Positions 25,701 through 32,747 of a DNA stretch of 40,741 nucleotides are shown one piece after another. Made by a program: the position numbers and the translations under genes. Below the pieces are notes generated by a model. That model did no database searches. It saw only the letters and a list, made by a program, of their open reading frames with translations, and was not told where the DNA came from. The DNA is taken from NCBI GenBank assembly GCA_007136405.1, contig SLHA01000030.1:1-40741 (forward strand), in the 5' to 3' direction. The first letter of the stretch is position 1. Every line of letters begins with the position of its first letter. This stretch comes from Candidatus Latescibacterota bacterium. GTDB taxonomy: Bacteria > Latescibacterota > UBA2968 > UBA8231.

Positions 25701-25954
25701 CGGGCATAGCCCGTGTGCGAACGGGCCAGCAGCACCAGCGGGAAGCCTGTGCAGTATACTTCCGCTCCCAGGACCGGATGGAGGCCGTACTGGCGACAGG
25801 CCTGTTGAAAGCGCATGGCGCCGTACATGCCGTTGACATCCGTCAAGGCCAGAGCCTGCTGCCCGAGCTGGCGGGCACGCCGGACCAGTGCTTCCGGCGA
25901 GGAGCCGCCCCTGAGGAAGGAGAACCAGCTGCGCGTGTGAAGATGGACGAACAT
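22703..25954 (-). CDS. dnaE2: Error-prone DNA polymerase III alpha subunit (DnaE2/ImuC)
   Basis: The protein has 1083 residues from the ATG at 25954, the start of MFVHLHTRSWFSFLRGGSSP, where DnaE2 homology begins; the frame stays open upstream but there it only shadows imuB. An N-terminal PHP domain (HLHT, LTDVNGMYG) is followed by the C-family polymerase core with GRGSAANSIVAFLLGITH and the catalytic PDIDVDFD near residues 375-383. Further C-terminal parts are helix-hairpin-helix-like and an OB fold (about 970-1045, VVAGIVMLKQKPGTAKGM). It lacks the long C-terminal extension of replicative DnaE. DnaE2 copies damaged templates together with ImuB and the beta clamp. The gene lies 29 bases after imuB and overlaps lhr by one base. 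Its own ribosome site is weak, suggesting coupling to imuB. Confidence 0.96.
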   Translation of the reverse strand: MFVHLHTRSWFSFLRGGSSPEALVRRARQLGQQALALTDVNGMYGAMRFQQACRQYGLHPVLGAEVYCTGFPLVLLARSHTGYARLCALLTRLHTAPDPVPSVSLETLREHASGLFCLTGGREGKLWSLARAGADAAARAWLATLQEIFPDTLCVELINGLQPGDLRLAKRLHQLAEAQSLPAVVTNDVRHATAGDYRRYDLLTCIRLGIPLSTPHQERCRNAEAHLKSAAEMRRLLPLDTALRRTAEIAADCTLDLIATRVTPPAARVPAHHTPSAYLRALCRHALRQRFAAAAAPAARRQLERELQVIQDLQLEEFFLIVREVVVAARDRHIRCAGRGSAANSIVAFLLGITHVDPIKHELLFERFLHRGRKGTPDIDVDFDSERREEIIAWMESRFGRAHTAMTATLVTYRLRLALRDVTKAFGYPMQMVNQVSRTVPGQYDPGQVDNFKTDLADVLGHPPALELMLDMVKELNACPRHLGLHSGGMVLSRQPLHHFSPVQTSANGVSMVQFDKDDVEALGLIKLDVLGLRMLAAISETAELVQRHHGHTVEIDQLSLDDPRVYQFIRTGQTLGLFQIESMGQMHLVASHQPTEFADLISQVALFRPGPLQGGMVHPFIRRRQGQEAVRYDHPTLAPILHNTYGVILFQEQILEIAHRFAGMPLAAADDFRSTMSKCRSMEEIERMRGCFISGAMELGASAAVANRVFNRVASFVGYGFCRSHAAAFARTVYQSAWLKLNHPDAYMAAVMQHRPGMYSRLTLEEEARRCGVEVLSPDINRSSTRFELEPGRGRTIRKSFTTIKGITPEIARRLVWGRLAGPYRDLDDLLHRVTVPRQALEALARAGALDSICGCSRRALWAGGVLQARLEAALDAPSPPLAGASWLDAEDLPELPELSPGERLVWDFQTHGAARVHPMVLVRRVLTELEVQPIEACYRLARLNPGRQVEIVVAGIVMLKQKPGTAKGMLFATLEDETGFIQCIVSPAVQQRYRTAVREPSLIVRGMLQGKGHWRAIVVQDLYPFTGISGGNRGFPCAAGTDYLYVEEPVAAATTAKGPTADAPALHTSWRPPRTTAGGGG

Positions 25955-25983
25955 GAGAAGTATGCCTGCGATATACGGGTTTT

Positions 25984-27219
25984 TTATTCCGTGAGTGCAC
26001 CGAGCGAGAATTCCTCTTCCGGCAGGAAAGGCGCGTCCGAGGTGCGGACGGGCTGGAAGAACCGGTGGGGAAAACGGCGCAGCAGATGCGGCCGGACGGC
26101 ATGCCAGCCGGGACGGGAAGGAAAGAGCGTGCCCTGCGCGGGCACCGCCGGAATCAGCCCGCCCAGGGTCAGCTCCAGCTGGTGGACCCGCTGATCTTCG
26201 GTCAGCGCCGTCAGCCCTTGCTGCAGCAGATGGAGCGCCGGTCCGTGCAGCACGGCGTTGCGGCCATAAGGGGGCTTCAGGGCGCGGAACCGTTCCACGC
26301 CGTGGCCACCGCGCGGGGTGAGCTTGAGCCGCAACCAGGTAGGCGCCATGGCGGGGGTGCGCTTGCAGCCGGCATGGACGAGGGCGATCAGATAGGGCTG
26401 AAAATCCTGGATAGACCCTGGTTCCCAGGAAATGTCCCGGCTCACGGTGAGTGACCGGGGGGTGTGGTGTGGTACAGGGATGGGATGCGAAGAGGGGTGC
26501 AGCAGGGCAAAGAGGCGGCGGCCTTCTTTGCCGAACTGGGCCTGCAGGTGCCGTTGTGTCAGGCGGTGCAGCTCCGCCAGGGTTCTGATGCCCACCCAGT
26601 GGAGTAATTCCAGGGTTCGGGGGGCGATGCCGAGTTCGGCCAGCGGTTGGATGGAGGCGCGCCGCAGGAATGCCGCCACGTCGGCGAGCGTGTGGAGCTG
26701 GCCGGCCGGACCATAGAGGGCGGCCAGCAAGGCGTGGGATTGCAGGGCGGCACAGCCGCCTTGGGCGTGATATTCCTGCAGGACGGTGCGCAGATCCGCG
26801 GCGGCAAAGCCCTGCACCGCGATCCAGCATCCGGTCAGGTGACGGTCCTGGATGAGATTCACCTGGGGCGTGAGTTGGTAGAGCCGCTCCAGCAGCCGGT
26901 CCGCGTAGAGCTGTTCCGCCGGGAGGTCACGGGACAGGAAGCAGGCGCGGGGAAACAGCGTGCGGGCACGATGCAGCGAAAGGCCGGCGCGGGCGCCCTG
27001 GCGCAGGTATGCCGGACTGGCGGCGACGACGCGGTCCCGGGCGTGAACGATGGCCCCGTCCCGGCAGTGCCGCGGTTCCCCGGCGGCCCAGGCGGCGAAG
27101 TGGGGCATGTACACACAGCCTGCGAGCGCTGCCGGCCGGGGTGGATGTTCCGGCGCCGGACATGCGTGCAGGCGGGCCGAAGGCGGCGTCGCCGGCGGGG
27201 ATGGCGGAATGGACGGCAT
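25984..27219 (-). CDS. imuB: ImuB, catalytically silent Y-family polymerase-like protein
   Basis: The protein has 411 residues, with an ATG at 27219 and a modest AAGG ribosome site. The first 35 residues are Pro/Ala-rich. The Y-family fold then starts at CVYMPHFAAWAA; the DxD metal ligand of active Pol IV is absent there, as in ImuB. Helix-hairpin-helix-like sequence lies near 195-230 (LAELGIAPRTLELLHWVGIR) and the little-finger region follows. QGTLF at about residue 360 fits the pentapeptide beta-clamp-binding motif. In known systems ImuB is a hub binding the clamp, DnaE2 and ImuA during mutagenic translesion synthesis. It heads the imuB-dnaE2-lhr operon. No imuA gene is next to it. It is shorter than typical ImuB of about 500 residues. 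Confidence 0.9.
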   Translation of the reverse strand: MPSIPPSPPATPPSARLHACPAPEHPPRPAALAGCVYMPHFAAWAAGEPRHCRDGAIVHARDRVVAASPAYLRQGARAGLSLHRARTLFPRACFLSRDLPAEQLYADRLLERLYQLTPQVNLIQDRHLTGCWIAVQGFAAADLRTVLQEYHAQGGCAALQSHALLAALYGPAGQLHTLADVAAFLRRASIQPLAELGIAPRTLELLHWVGIRTLAELHRLTQRHLQAQFGKEGRRLFALLHPSSHPIPVPHHTPRSLTVSRDISWEPGSIQDFQPYLIALVHAGCKRTPAMAPTWLRLKLTPRGGHGVERFRALKPPYGRNAVLHGPALHLLQQGLTALTEDQRVHQLELTLGGLIPAVPAQGTLFPSRPGWHAVRPHLLRRFPHRFFQPVRTSDAPFLPEEEFSLGALTE

Positions 27220-27237
27220 GATGGACCTTTTTTAGGG

Positions 27238-27282
27238 TGCACATTTGTGCATCAATGTAGGGGGGAAGCGCCGTACAGGCAA
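27238..27282 (-). promoter_or_regulatory. imuB promoter with palindromic candidate damage operator
   Basis: Reading the minus strand, TTGCCT (27282-27277), a 17-base spacer and TACATT (27259-27254) form a plausible promoter. Directly downstream, covering the expected start site, is the perfect palindrome TGCACA-AA-TGTGCA (27251-27238; TGCACATTTGTGCA on the plus strand). It lies 18 bases ahead of the imuB ATG. A LexA-like repressor bound there would shut the operon. The motif differs from known LexA boxes, so the regulator is inferred. Confidence 0.6.
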
Positions 27283-27578
27283 GAGGAGAAAGCCTGTTTT
27301 TTTCGAAGATCGGAATCGCGGGCTGGAGTGCGAACGGCCGATGATCCGGCGCCGGTGCCAGAGTGTTCGTCGCGTGGGCTTCCCTGCCGGTCGCGGCCCG
27401 GGAGCCCCAGGTACCGGTGGCAATATGCGGGGCCCGGGCCGATCGGGGCGGCAACCGGGAGGTGTCCGGCCATTTGCCGGCAGCATGCCGGCTTGCGTCC
27501 TTATTCAGACGGTGAACGCCATACGAAGGTGGGCGAAGGTCGGCCGCAGGCGGCCAGATTGCCGGATACGGAGTTCGG
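27252..27578. other. Divergent intergenic region between imuB and a small plus-strand gene
   Basis: Beyond the imuB promoter I see no other strong signal in this stretch of about 330 bases. It contains a T-rich patch at about 27296-27303 and GC-rich sequence rich in short inverted segments. No convincing coding frame is present. Confidence 0.4.
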
Positions 27579-27908
27579 ATGCTCGACAGTCATCTTCCCA
27601 GAAGCCAGGCGGCGCTCAAACGGCACCGGAAACGCATCGCGCCTGAACTGGCCGGCATACGTCAGGCCGGAGAGCTGACCGGCAAGAGCGATCTGGAACT
27701 GGTGCTGTATGCGCTGGGCGATGAGCCGACGCAGCGCGCCCTGGCGGAGTACTGGGAAAAGGGTGGGCCGCATCCGGTCACCAACATGGCGGAGGAGGAT
27801 GTGCGGGCCCTGGACCGGACGATTGCCCGGGCCATCGTCCTGGCCGCAACCTGCGACCCGGCTGCCCGGGTGCGCCGCAAGGCGCCGCCGTCGCGGCCGC
27901 GGCGTTGA
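27579..27908 (+). CDS. Small unknown protein
   Basis: The protein has 109 residues. The ATG at 27579 follows ACGGAGTTCGG, giving a good ribosome site. It is mostly helical and charged (RSQAALKRHRKRIAPELAGI, then KSDLELVLYALGD), has a middle segment GGPHPVTNMAEEDVRALDRT and ends in a basic Arg/Pro tail. There are no Cys clusters, membrane segments or known motifs. It lies 66 bases ahead of ettA on the same strand and may be co-transcribed. I do not recognise a family. Codon use resembles that of its neighbours and supports a real gene. Confidence 0.55.
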   Translation: MLDSHLPRSQAALKRHRKRIAPELAGIRQAGELTGKSDLELVLYALGDEPTQRALAEYWEKGGPHPVTNMAEEDVRALDRTIARAIVLAATCDPAARVRRKAPPSRPRR

Positions 27909-27974
27909 TGTCAACAGGAAGACGGAACCACGCGTCCGCCGCCCAACGACACCGCTTCATGGAGCAGGATCACA

Positions 27975-29657
27975 ATGAGTGAAACGAGCGACAAGATCAT
28001 TTTCTCGATGGTGCGGGTCAGCAAGCATTACCAGCGTGTGCCCGTCATTCAGGATATCTCCCTGTCTTATTTCTACGGCGCCAAGATCGGGGTGCTGGGC
28101 ATGAACGGATCGGGTAAAAGCACGCTGCTGCGCATCATGGCCGGGGTGGACCGGGACTTCGAGGGCGAAGCCGTGCTGGCACCGGGATACACCACGGGTC
28201 TGCTGGAGCAGGAGCCGCGTCTGGAACCGGGCAGAACCGTGCGTGAAGTGGTCGAGGAGGGGTTGGCGGAGACGGTGGCATTGCTGCGGGAATACGAGGC
28301 GGTGAGCGCCCGGCTGATCGAGCCGCTTACGGATGACGAGATGAACGCGTGCATCGAACAGCAGTCCGAGCTGCAGGACCGGATCGAGGCTGCCGGTGCC
28401 TGGGATCTGGAAAGTCGCCTGAACATGGCCATGGAGGCGTTGCGTTGTCCGCCGGATGACCTGTGCGTGGACGTCATCTCCGGGGGCGAACGCCGGCGGG
28501 TGGCGCTGTGCCGCCTGCTGCTGCGTCAGCCGGACATCCTGCTGCTGGACGAACCCACCAACCATCTGGACGCCGAGTCCGTCGCCTGGCTCGAGCATCA
28601 TCTGCAGCAATACCCCGGCACGGTCATCGCCGTGACGCATGACCGCTATTTCCTGGACAACGTGGCCGGCTGGATTCTGGAACTGGACCAGGGCCGGGGC
28701 ATTCCCTGGAAGGGCAATTACTCCTCATGGCTGGAACAGAAGGAAGCCCGGCTGGCGCGACAGGAAAAAGCCGAGGTCGAACGCCGCAAGACCCTGGCGC
28801 GCGAACTGGAATGGATTCGCATGACCCCCAAGGCCCGGCACCAGCACAGCCGGGCGCGCTTGCGGGCCTACGAGGAGCGGCTCAACGCGGATGCGGCGGA
28901 GCGCGAGCAGGAACTGCGCCTCTACATTCCCCCCGGCCCGCGCCTGGGCGACATCGTCGTAGAGGCCCAAAGCGTCAGCAAGGTCTACGGTGATCGTCTG
29001 CTGTTCGAGGACATGAATTTCGCCGTACCTCCCGGCGGCATCGTGGGCATCATCGGGCCTAACGGCGCCGGTAAGACCACACTGTTGCGGCTGATCACGG
29101 GGCAGGAACAACCGGACGCGGGCACGCTGCGCGTCGGGGACACGGTGAAACTGTCCTATGTCGATCAAAGCCGCGACACCCTGGTGGCGGACAACACGGT
29201 GTGGCAGATGATCTCCGGCGGTCACGACGAGATCGAACTCGGTGGCCGCAGGATCAATTCCCGCGCCTATGTGAGCCGGTTCAACTTCAGCGGTGCGGAG
29301 CAGCAGAAGAAGGTGGGCGAACTCTCCGGGGGTGAGCGCAATCGCGTCCATCTGGCACGCATGCTGCAGCAAGGCGCCAACGTGCTCCTGCTGGACGAGC
29401 CGACCAACGATCTGGACGTCAACACGCTGCGGGCCCTCGAGGAGGCGTTGGAGAATTTCGCCGGCTGTGCCCTGATCGTCAGTCATGACCGCTGGTTTCT
29501 GGATCGCGTCGCCACGCATATTCTGGCGTTCGAGGGCGACAGCCGGGTGGCCTGGTTCGCGGGTAACTACCAGGAGTACGCCGAACATCGCCGGCGGACT
29601 CTGGGTGCGGAGGCGGAGGTGCCGCGGCGGGTCCGGTATCGCCAGCTGGTTCGTTAG
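27975..29657 (+). CDS. ettA: EttA, energy-dependent translational throttle ABC-F protein
   Basis: The protein has 560 residues, matching EttA at about 555. GGAGCAGGA precedes its ATG. Two ABC cassettes lie in tandem with no membrane segments: Walker A GMNGSGKST (42-50) with signature SGGERRRVALCR and Walker B LLLDEPTNHLD, then GPNGAGKTT (about 359-367) with LSGGERNRVHLAR and LLLDEPTNDLD. The inter-domain linker (about 240-320) and the arm after the first Walker A (near 95-135, the EttA-type insertion) are present. EttA binds the ribosomal E site and, according to ATP/ADP level, holds or releases the initiation complex. It acts in the cytoplasm. It is followed by a strong hairpin. Confidence 0.95.
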   Translation: MSETSDKIIFSMVRVSKHYQRVPVIQDISLSYFYGAKIGVLGMNGSGKSTLLRIMAGVDRDFEGEAVLAPGYTTGLLEQEPRLEPGRTVREVVEEGLAETVALLREYEAVSARLIEPLTDDEMNACIEQQSELQDRIEAAGAWDLESRLNMAMEALRCPPDDLCVDVISGGERRRVALCRLLLRQPDILLLDEPTNHLDAESVAWLEHHLQQYPGTVIAVTHDRYFLDNVAGWILELDQGRGIPWKGNYSSWLEQKEARLARQEKAEVERRKTLARELEWIRMTPKARHQHSRARLRAYEERLNADAAEREQELRLYIPPGPRLGDIVVEAQSVSKVYGDRLLFEDMNFAVPPGGIVGIIGPNGAGKTTLLRLITGQEQPDAGTLRVGDTVKLSYVDQSRDTLVADNTVWQMISGGHDEIELGGRRINSRAYVSRFNFSGAEQQKKVGELSGGERNRVHLARMLQQGANVLLLDEPTNDLDVNTLRALEEALENFAGCALIVSHDRWFLDRVATHILAFEGDSRVAWFAGNYQEYAEHRRRTLGAEAEVPRRVRYRQLVR

Positions 29658-29929
29658 CGACAGGGTTATTGTGCCTGGGTCTCCCGGTGGCAGGCCCGGT
29701 GATCAGCGCCCTCACGGATCGTGTTGCTGCTGGCCGGATAGCATACCCGCCCGGTCTTTCCTGTACCGGCCATGCCGCCGGCGCACCGGGTGCATGGCCG
29801 GTACAGAGTCAGATGGCGCCAACCCGCATTAAGGGCCTGCGGGTTCTCCTGCCAGGCAGTCATCAGATCCGGGTCGAATGCCGTCCGGTCTCAGCTGAAC
29901 CCCAACACAACCACCTTCAGGAGTCGAAC
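29658..29929. other. Intergenic region downstream of ettA
   Basis: This 272-bp gap contains the 15-bp-stem hairpin at 29761-29806 and then the leader of the M28-AAC(3) gene, ending in AGGAG. I found no clear promoter elements and no gene. Confidence 0.45.
29761..29806. terminator. Perfect 15-bp-stem hairpin after ettA
   Basis: CTGTACCGGCCATGC at 29761-29775 pairs perfectly with GCATGGCCGGTACAG at 29792-29806 around a 16-base loop, which itself can pair in part (GGTGCG/CGCC). It lies 103 bases after the ettA stop. The absence of a T-run argues against simple intrinsic termination in either direction. It could be a protein-binding site or an mRNA-stabilising structure. Confidence 0.5.
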
Positions 29930-32584
29930 ATGACACAGCATACTCCGGTTTCCATAGACCGGCTCAACGGCGAATATCTGCCGGGCATGCTGGCCGCCGC
30001 CCGTGGCGACCGCATGCTCCAGGATGTTGCTGCCATTCTGCATACCGACCGTTGGAATTCGTTCGACCAGTTTCACCGGACCACGAAGACTCTGGAGCAG
30101 CAGTACCGCGACGCCGGTGCCGAGGTGGAGGTCGATGCGATCCAGACCGGCGGGCGCCTGGGCACCGGCCGCTGGATCATTCAGGAAGCAGCGGACGTGA
30201 ACACCGCCACAGTGGATGTGGTGGAACCGGTCAACCAGCGCCTGCTGGATTACCTGGAGAATCCGTGGCATCTGATCCAGTGGAGTGCGGGTACACCCCG
30301 GGAGGGACGGCATTGCCGCCTGGTGGTTCTGGACACTATGGACGAGCTCGAACGCCTGCCGCGCGACGGACTGACCGGCTGTGCCGTGCTCACCGCTCTG
30401 GGGGTCCGGGAACTGATGCCGAAGCTGGCGGACAAGGGCGCCGTGGCGGTGCTGGCGGAGAGTGACGTGCCCAACAATCCCGACGCGGTGGCCTGGACCA
30501 AGTTCGGCTGGGGAGCCATCTCCATGCGTCATGCCACGGCTCGTCTGGTCGGATTCGCCTTGTCGCGCAATCAGGGCCGGCAGTTGCGGGCGCTGGCCGC
30601 GGAACACCAGGGGCTGACGCTGCATATCAAGGCCGACATTCGCAAATACGTGGGCGCGCATGACGTCGTCAGCGGTATCGTTCGCGGTTCGGCCGACCCT
30701 CAGGACGAAGTCTGGGCTATCGCCCACAGCGCCGAACCGGGCGCCATCGACAATGCTTCTGGTATGGCGCTGACCGTGGAGATCGCCCGCATACTGGAGG
30801 AACTGATCGCGGCGGGTACCCTGCCGCGTCCCCGGCGCACCATCCGGCTGCTGTGCGGGTATGAGTGTTATGGCTTCTTCGCCTATCTGGAACGCCGGCG
30901 CCGCCTGCAGACACCCCTGGCCGGAGTCTGTATCGACAGTGTCGGCTCGCAGCCGGCGGTGTGTGACGGGCGCCTGGAATGGCATGACAGCATTCCCATG
31001 TCCGCCGGCTTTGCGGCAGAGATCGGGGCGATGGTGCTGGCTGCCGCGCTACAGCGGCGTGATTCGGGCTACCGGCTGTACCGGGAGCCATTCGTGTCGA
31101 CGTCGGATACGTTGATCGGTGACCGCCAGTACGGATTCCCCTGTCCGTGGATCACCACCCATCGACGCGGACGCGGTTTCGATGCCTATCATTCCTCCGC
31201 GGATACGTTGTCTCTGCTCAGCGGTGCCGGTCTGGAGACCTGCGCCGGAGGCACGGCGGCCTATCTGTACTATATTGCCAACATGGGCACCGAAGAGGTG
31301 GGGCAGCTGGCGGAATGGGAAACGGCCCGTATCCTGGCTCAACTGCAGGGGGTACGGTTGACCCGCGCTGAAGCCCTGTATGCAGATGCGGCGCATGACA
31401 CGTCCCTGCAACGGCTCAAACGCTGGCTCTGGGGCGGGGATCGCGCGGCGATTCTCGGACAGCTGGAATCAGCCCGGGCACAAGTTACCGCGGCCTGTGA
31501 GCAGGCTGCCGCTCATGATCGTACGCAGCGGCGCCCAACGGCCGCGGCCCGCCGGGTGCCGCGCCGGACCGCACCGTTGTCGCCCACCATGGAAAACACG
31601 CCGCCGGCCATCGCCGACCGGATCAGCGCCGCGGGCGCCAAACCGTGGGCGCTGTTCTGGGCCGACGGCCGGCGCAGCATCGCGGAGATCGCCGACCTGG
31701 CCGCGTGCGAATCCCGGGACAGCGTCAACCCGCATCCGCTCGGATCCGGCAAGAAGATCGAACTGGAGCACTATTTGGAGTATTTCGACGCCCATGCCGA
31801 ACTGGGCTACTGCGAGCTGATCGAGCCCGCGGCCATGCTGTCGCGGGTCCGGCTGGTCCGCGATCTGCGCGCCCTGGGGCTGGAGCCGGGTATGGATGTC
31901 ATGGTGCACAGTTCGCTGTCGGCCATCGGCCATGTCAAGGGCGGAGCGGAAACCGTGGTCGAGGCGCTGCTGCAGGCTATCGGCCGGCGCGGCACCTTGC
32001 TGATGCCGTCGTTCAACCACCGGGCCGCGCAGGTGTACAATCCGCTGGCCACTCCCACCACCAACGGAGCTATTCCGGACGCCATGTGGCGGCGCCGGGA
32101 TGCGGTCCGCAGCGATCATCCCACCCACGCCGTGGCGGCCATCGGTCCACGCGCAGCAGAATACACCCGGGACCATACGGCAAACGGTGTATGGGCGGCG
32201 GACAGTCCCATCGGCCGGCTGATCCATGGCGGCGGGTATATCCTGGCGCTGGGCACCGACCACAACACCTCCACGGCGTATCACGTGGCCGAGATATCCG
32301 TGCCGTGCCGGTGCATCGACATGTTCGCCAACACGAACGCGGTGGTCCAGCCGGATGGCCAGGTCGTTTCCGTGGCGGGACTGGCTTTCCGCGGCGGCGC
32401 CTGTCCGGTGCCCACCAGCAAGCTGGACGAGACGCTGGATCGGCGCGGGCAGCAGCGGCGCGGCAAGGTCGGTCACGCGGATGCCGGACTGGTGCTGGCC
32501 AAGGATCTGTGGACCGTGCGCCGGGAGCACATTCTGGACGTGTGCCCCACGTGCACCGTGCGTCCCAAAATCGGTCCGAGATGA
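29930..32584 (+). CDS. Fusion: M28-like aminopeptidase domain plus AAC(3)-like N-acetyltransferase domain
   Basis: The protein has 884 residues from the ATG at 29930, with AGGAG 6 bases upstream; the frame is open further upstream but with no coding signal there. Residues 1 to about 480 resemble zinc M28-type peptidases: AHSAEPGAIDNASGMALTVE near 264, GYECYGFF, CIDSVGSQP and FDAYHSSADT, with residues that could bind two metals. Residues about 560-640 look like a winged-helix module (RSIAEIADLAACES). From about 650 the match is to the aminoglycoside 3-N-acetyltransferase fold: MVHSSLSAIGHVKGGAETVV, RGTLLMPSFNH, RSDHPTHAVAAIGP and the acetyl-CoA-side GGYILALGTDHN. No signal peptide is seen. Sharing one chain suggests a shared substrate, maybe an amino-sugar or peptide conjugate. 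Native antibiotic resistance is not implied. Confidence 0.85.
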   Translation: MTQHTPVSIDRLNGEYLPGMLAAARGDRMLQDVAAILHTDRWNSFDQFHRTTKTLEQQYRDAGAEVEVDAIQTGGRLGTGRWIIQEAADVNTATVDVVEPVNQRLLDYLENPWHLIQWSAGTPREGRHCRLVVLDTMDELERLPRDGLTGCAVLTALGVRELMPKLADKGAVAVLAESDVPNNPDAVAWTKFGWGAISMRHATARLVGFALSRNQGRQLRALAAEHQGLTLHIKADIRKYVGAHDVVSGIVRGSADPQDEVWAIAHSAEPGAIDNASGMALTVEIARILEELIAAGTLPRPRRTIRLLCGYECYGFFAYLERRRRLQTPLAGVCIDSVGSQPAVCDGRLEWHDSIPMSAGFAAEIGAMVLAAALQRRDSGYRLYREPFVSTSDTLIGDRQYGFPCPWITTHRRGRGFDAYHSSADTLSLLSGAGLETCAGGTAAYLYYIANMGTEEVGQLAEWETARILAQLQGVRLTRAEALYADAAHDTSLQRLKRWLWGGDRAAILGQLESARAQVTAACEQAAAHDRTQRRPTAAARRVPRRTAPLSPTMENTPPAIADRISAAGAKPWALFWADGRRSIAEIADLAACESRDSVNPHPLGSGKKIELEHYLEYFDAHAELGYCELIEPAAMLSRVRLVRDLRALGLEPGMDVMVHSSLSAIGHVKGGAETVVEALLQAIGRRGTLLMPSFNHRAAQVYNPLATPTTNGAIPDAMWRRRDAVRSDHPTHAVAAIGPRAAEYTRDHTANGVWAADSPIGRLIHGGGYILALGTDHNTSTAYHVAEISVPCRCIDMFANTNAVVQPDGQVVSVAGLAFRGGACPVPTSKLDETLDRRGQQRRGKVGHADAGLVLAKDLWTVRREHILDVCPTCTVRPKIGPR

Positions 32585-32688
32585 GCCAGGTCGCCGCCTG
32601 TCTAGACGGCCTTGCCTTGAACTTGCCCGGATTCTACGCCGGCGTCGAGCATGTTTTTCAACGAAGCACCGGTTCCGGAGCCGCGGGG

Positions 32689-32702
32689 ACGCGAGCTCGC
32701 GT
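32689..32702. repeat. 14-bp perfect palindrome upstream of the FGE-sialidase gene
   Basis: ACGCGAGCTCGCGT reads the same on both strands. It lies 45 bases ahead of the next ATG, where an operator could act. No clear -35/-10 pair flanks it, so this is a candidate site only. Confidence 0.35.
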
Positions 32703-32747
32703 TTACGCGTGAGATCTATAACGTGAACTGAAAAAGATGGAACCCAC

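Noticed and set aside
25955..26830. Upstream extension of dnaE2 giving 1375 residues
   Set aside because: The extra 292 codons overlap imuB in another frame and look like its shadow. DnaE2 homology starts at MFVHLHTRSW.
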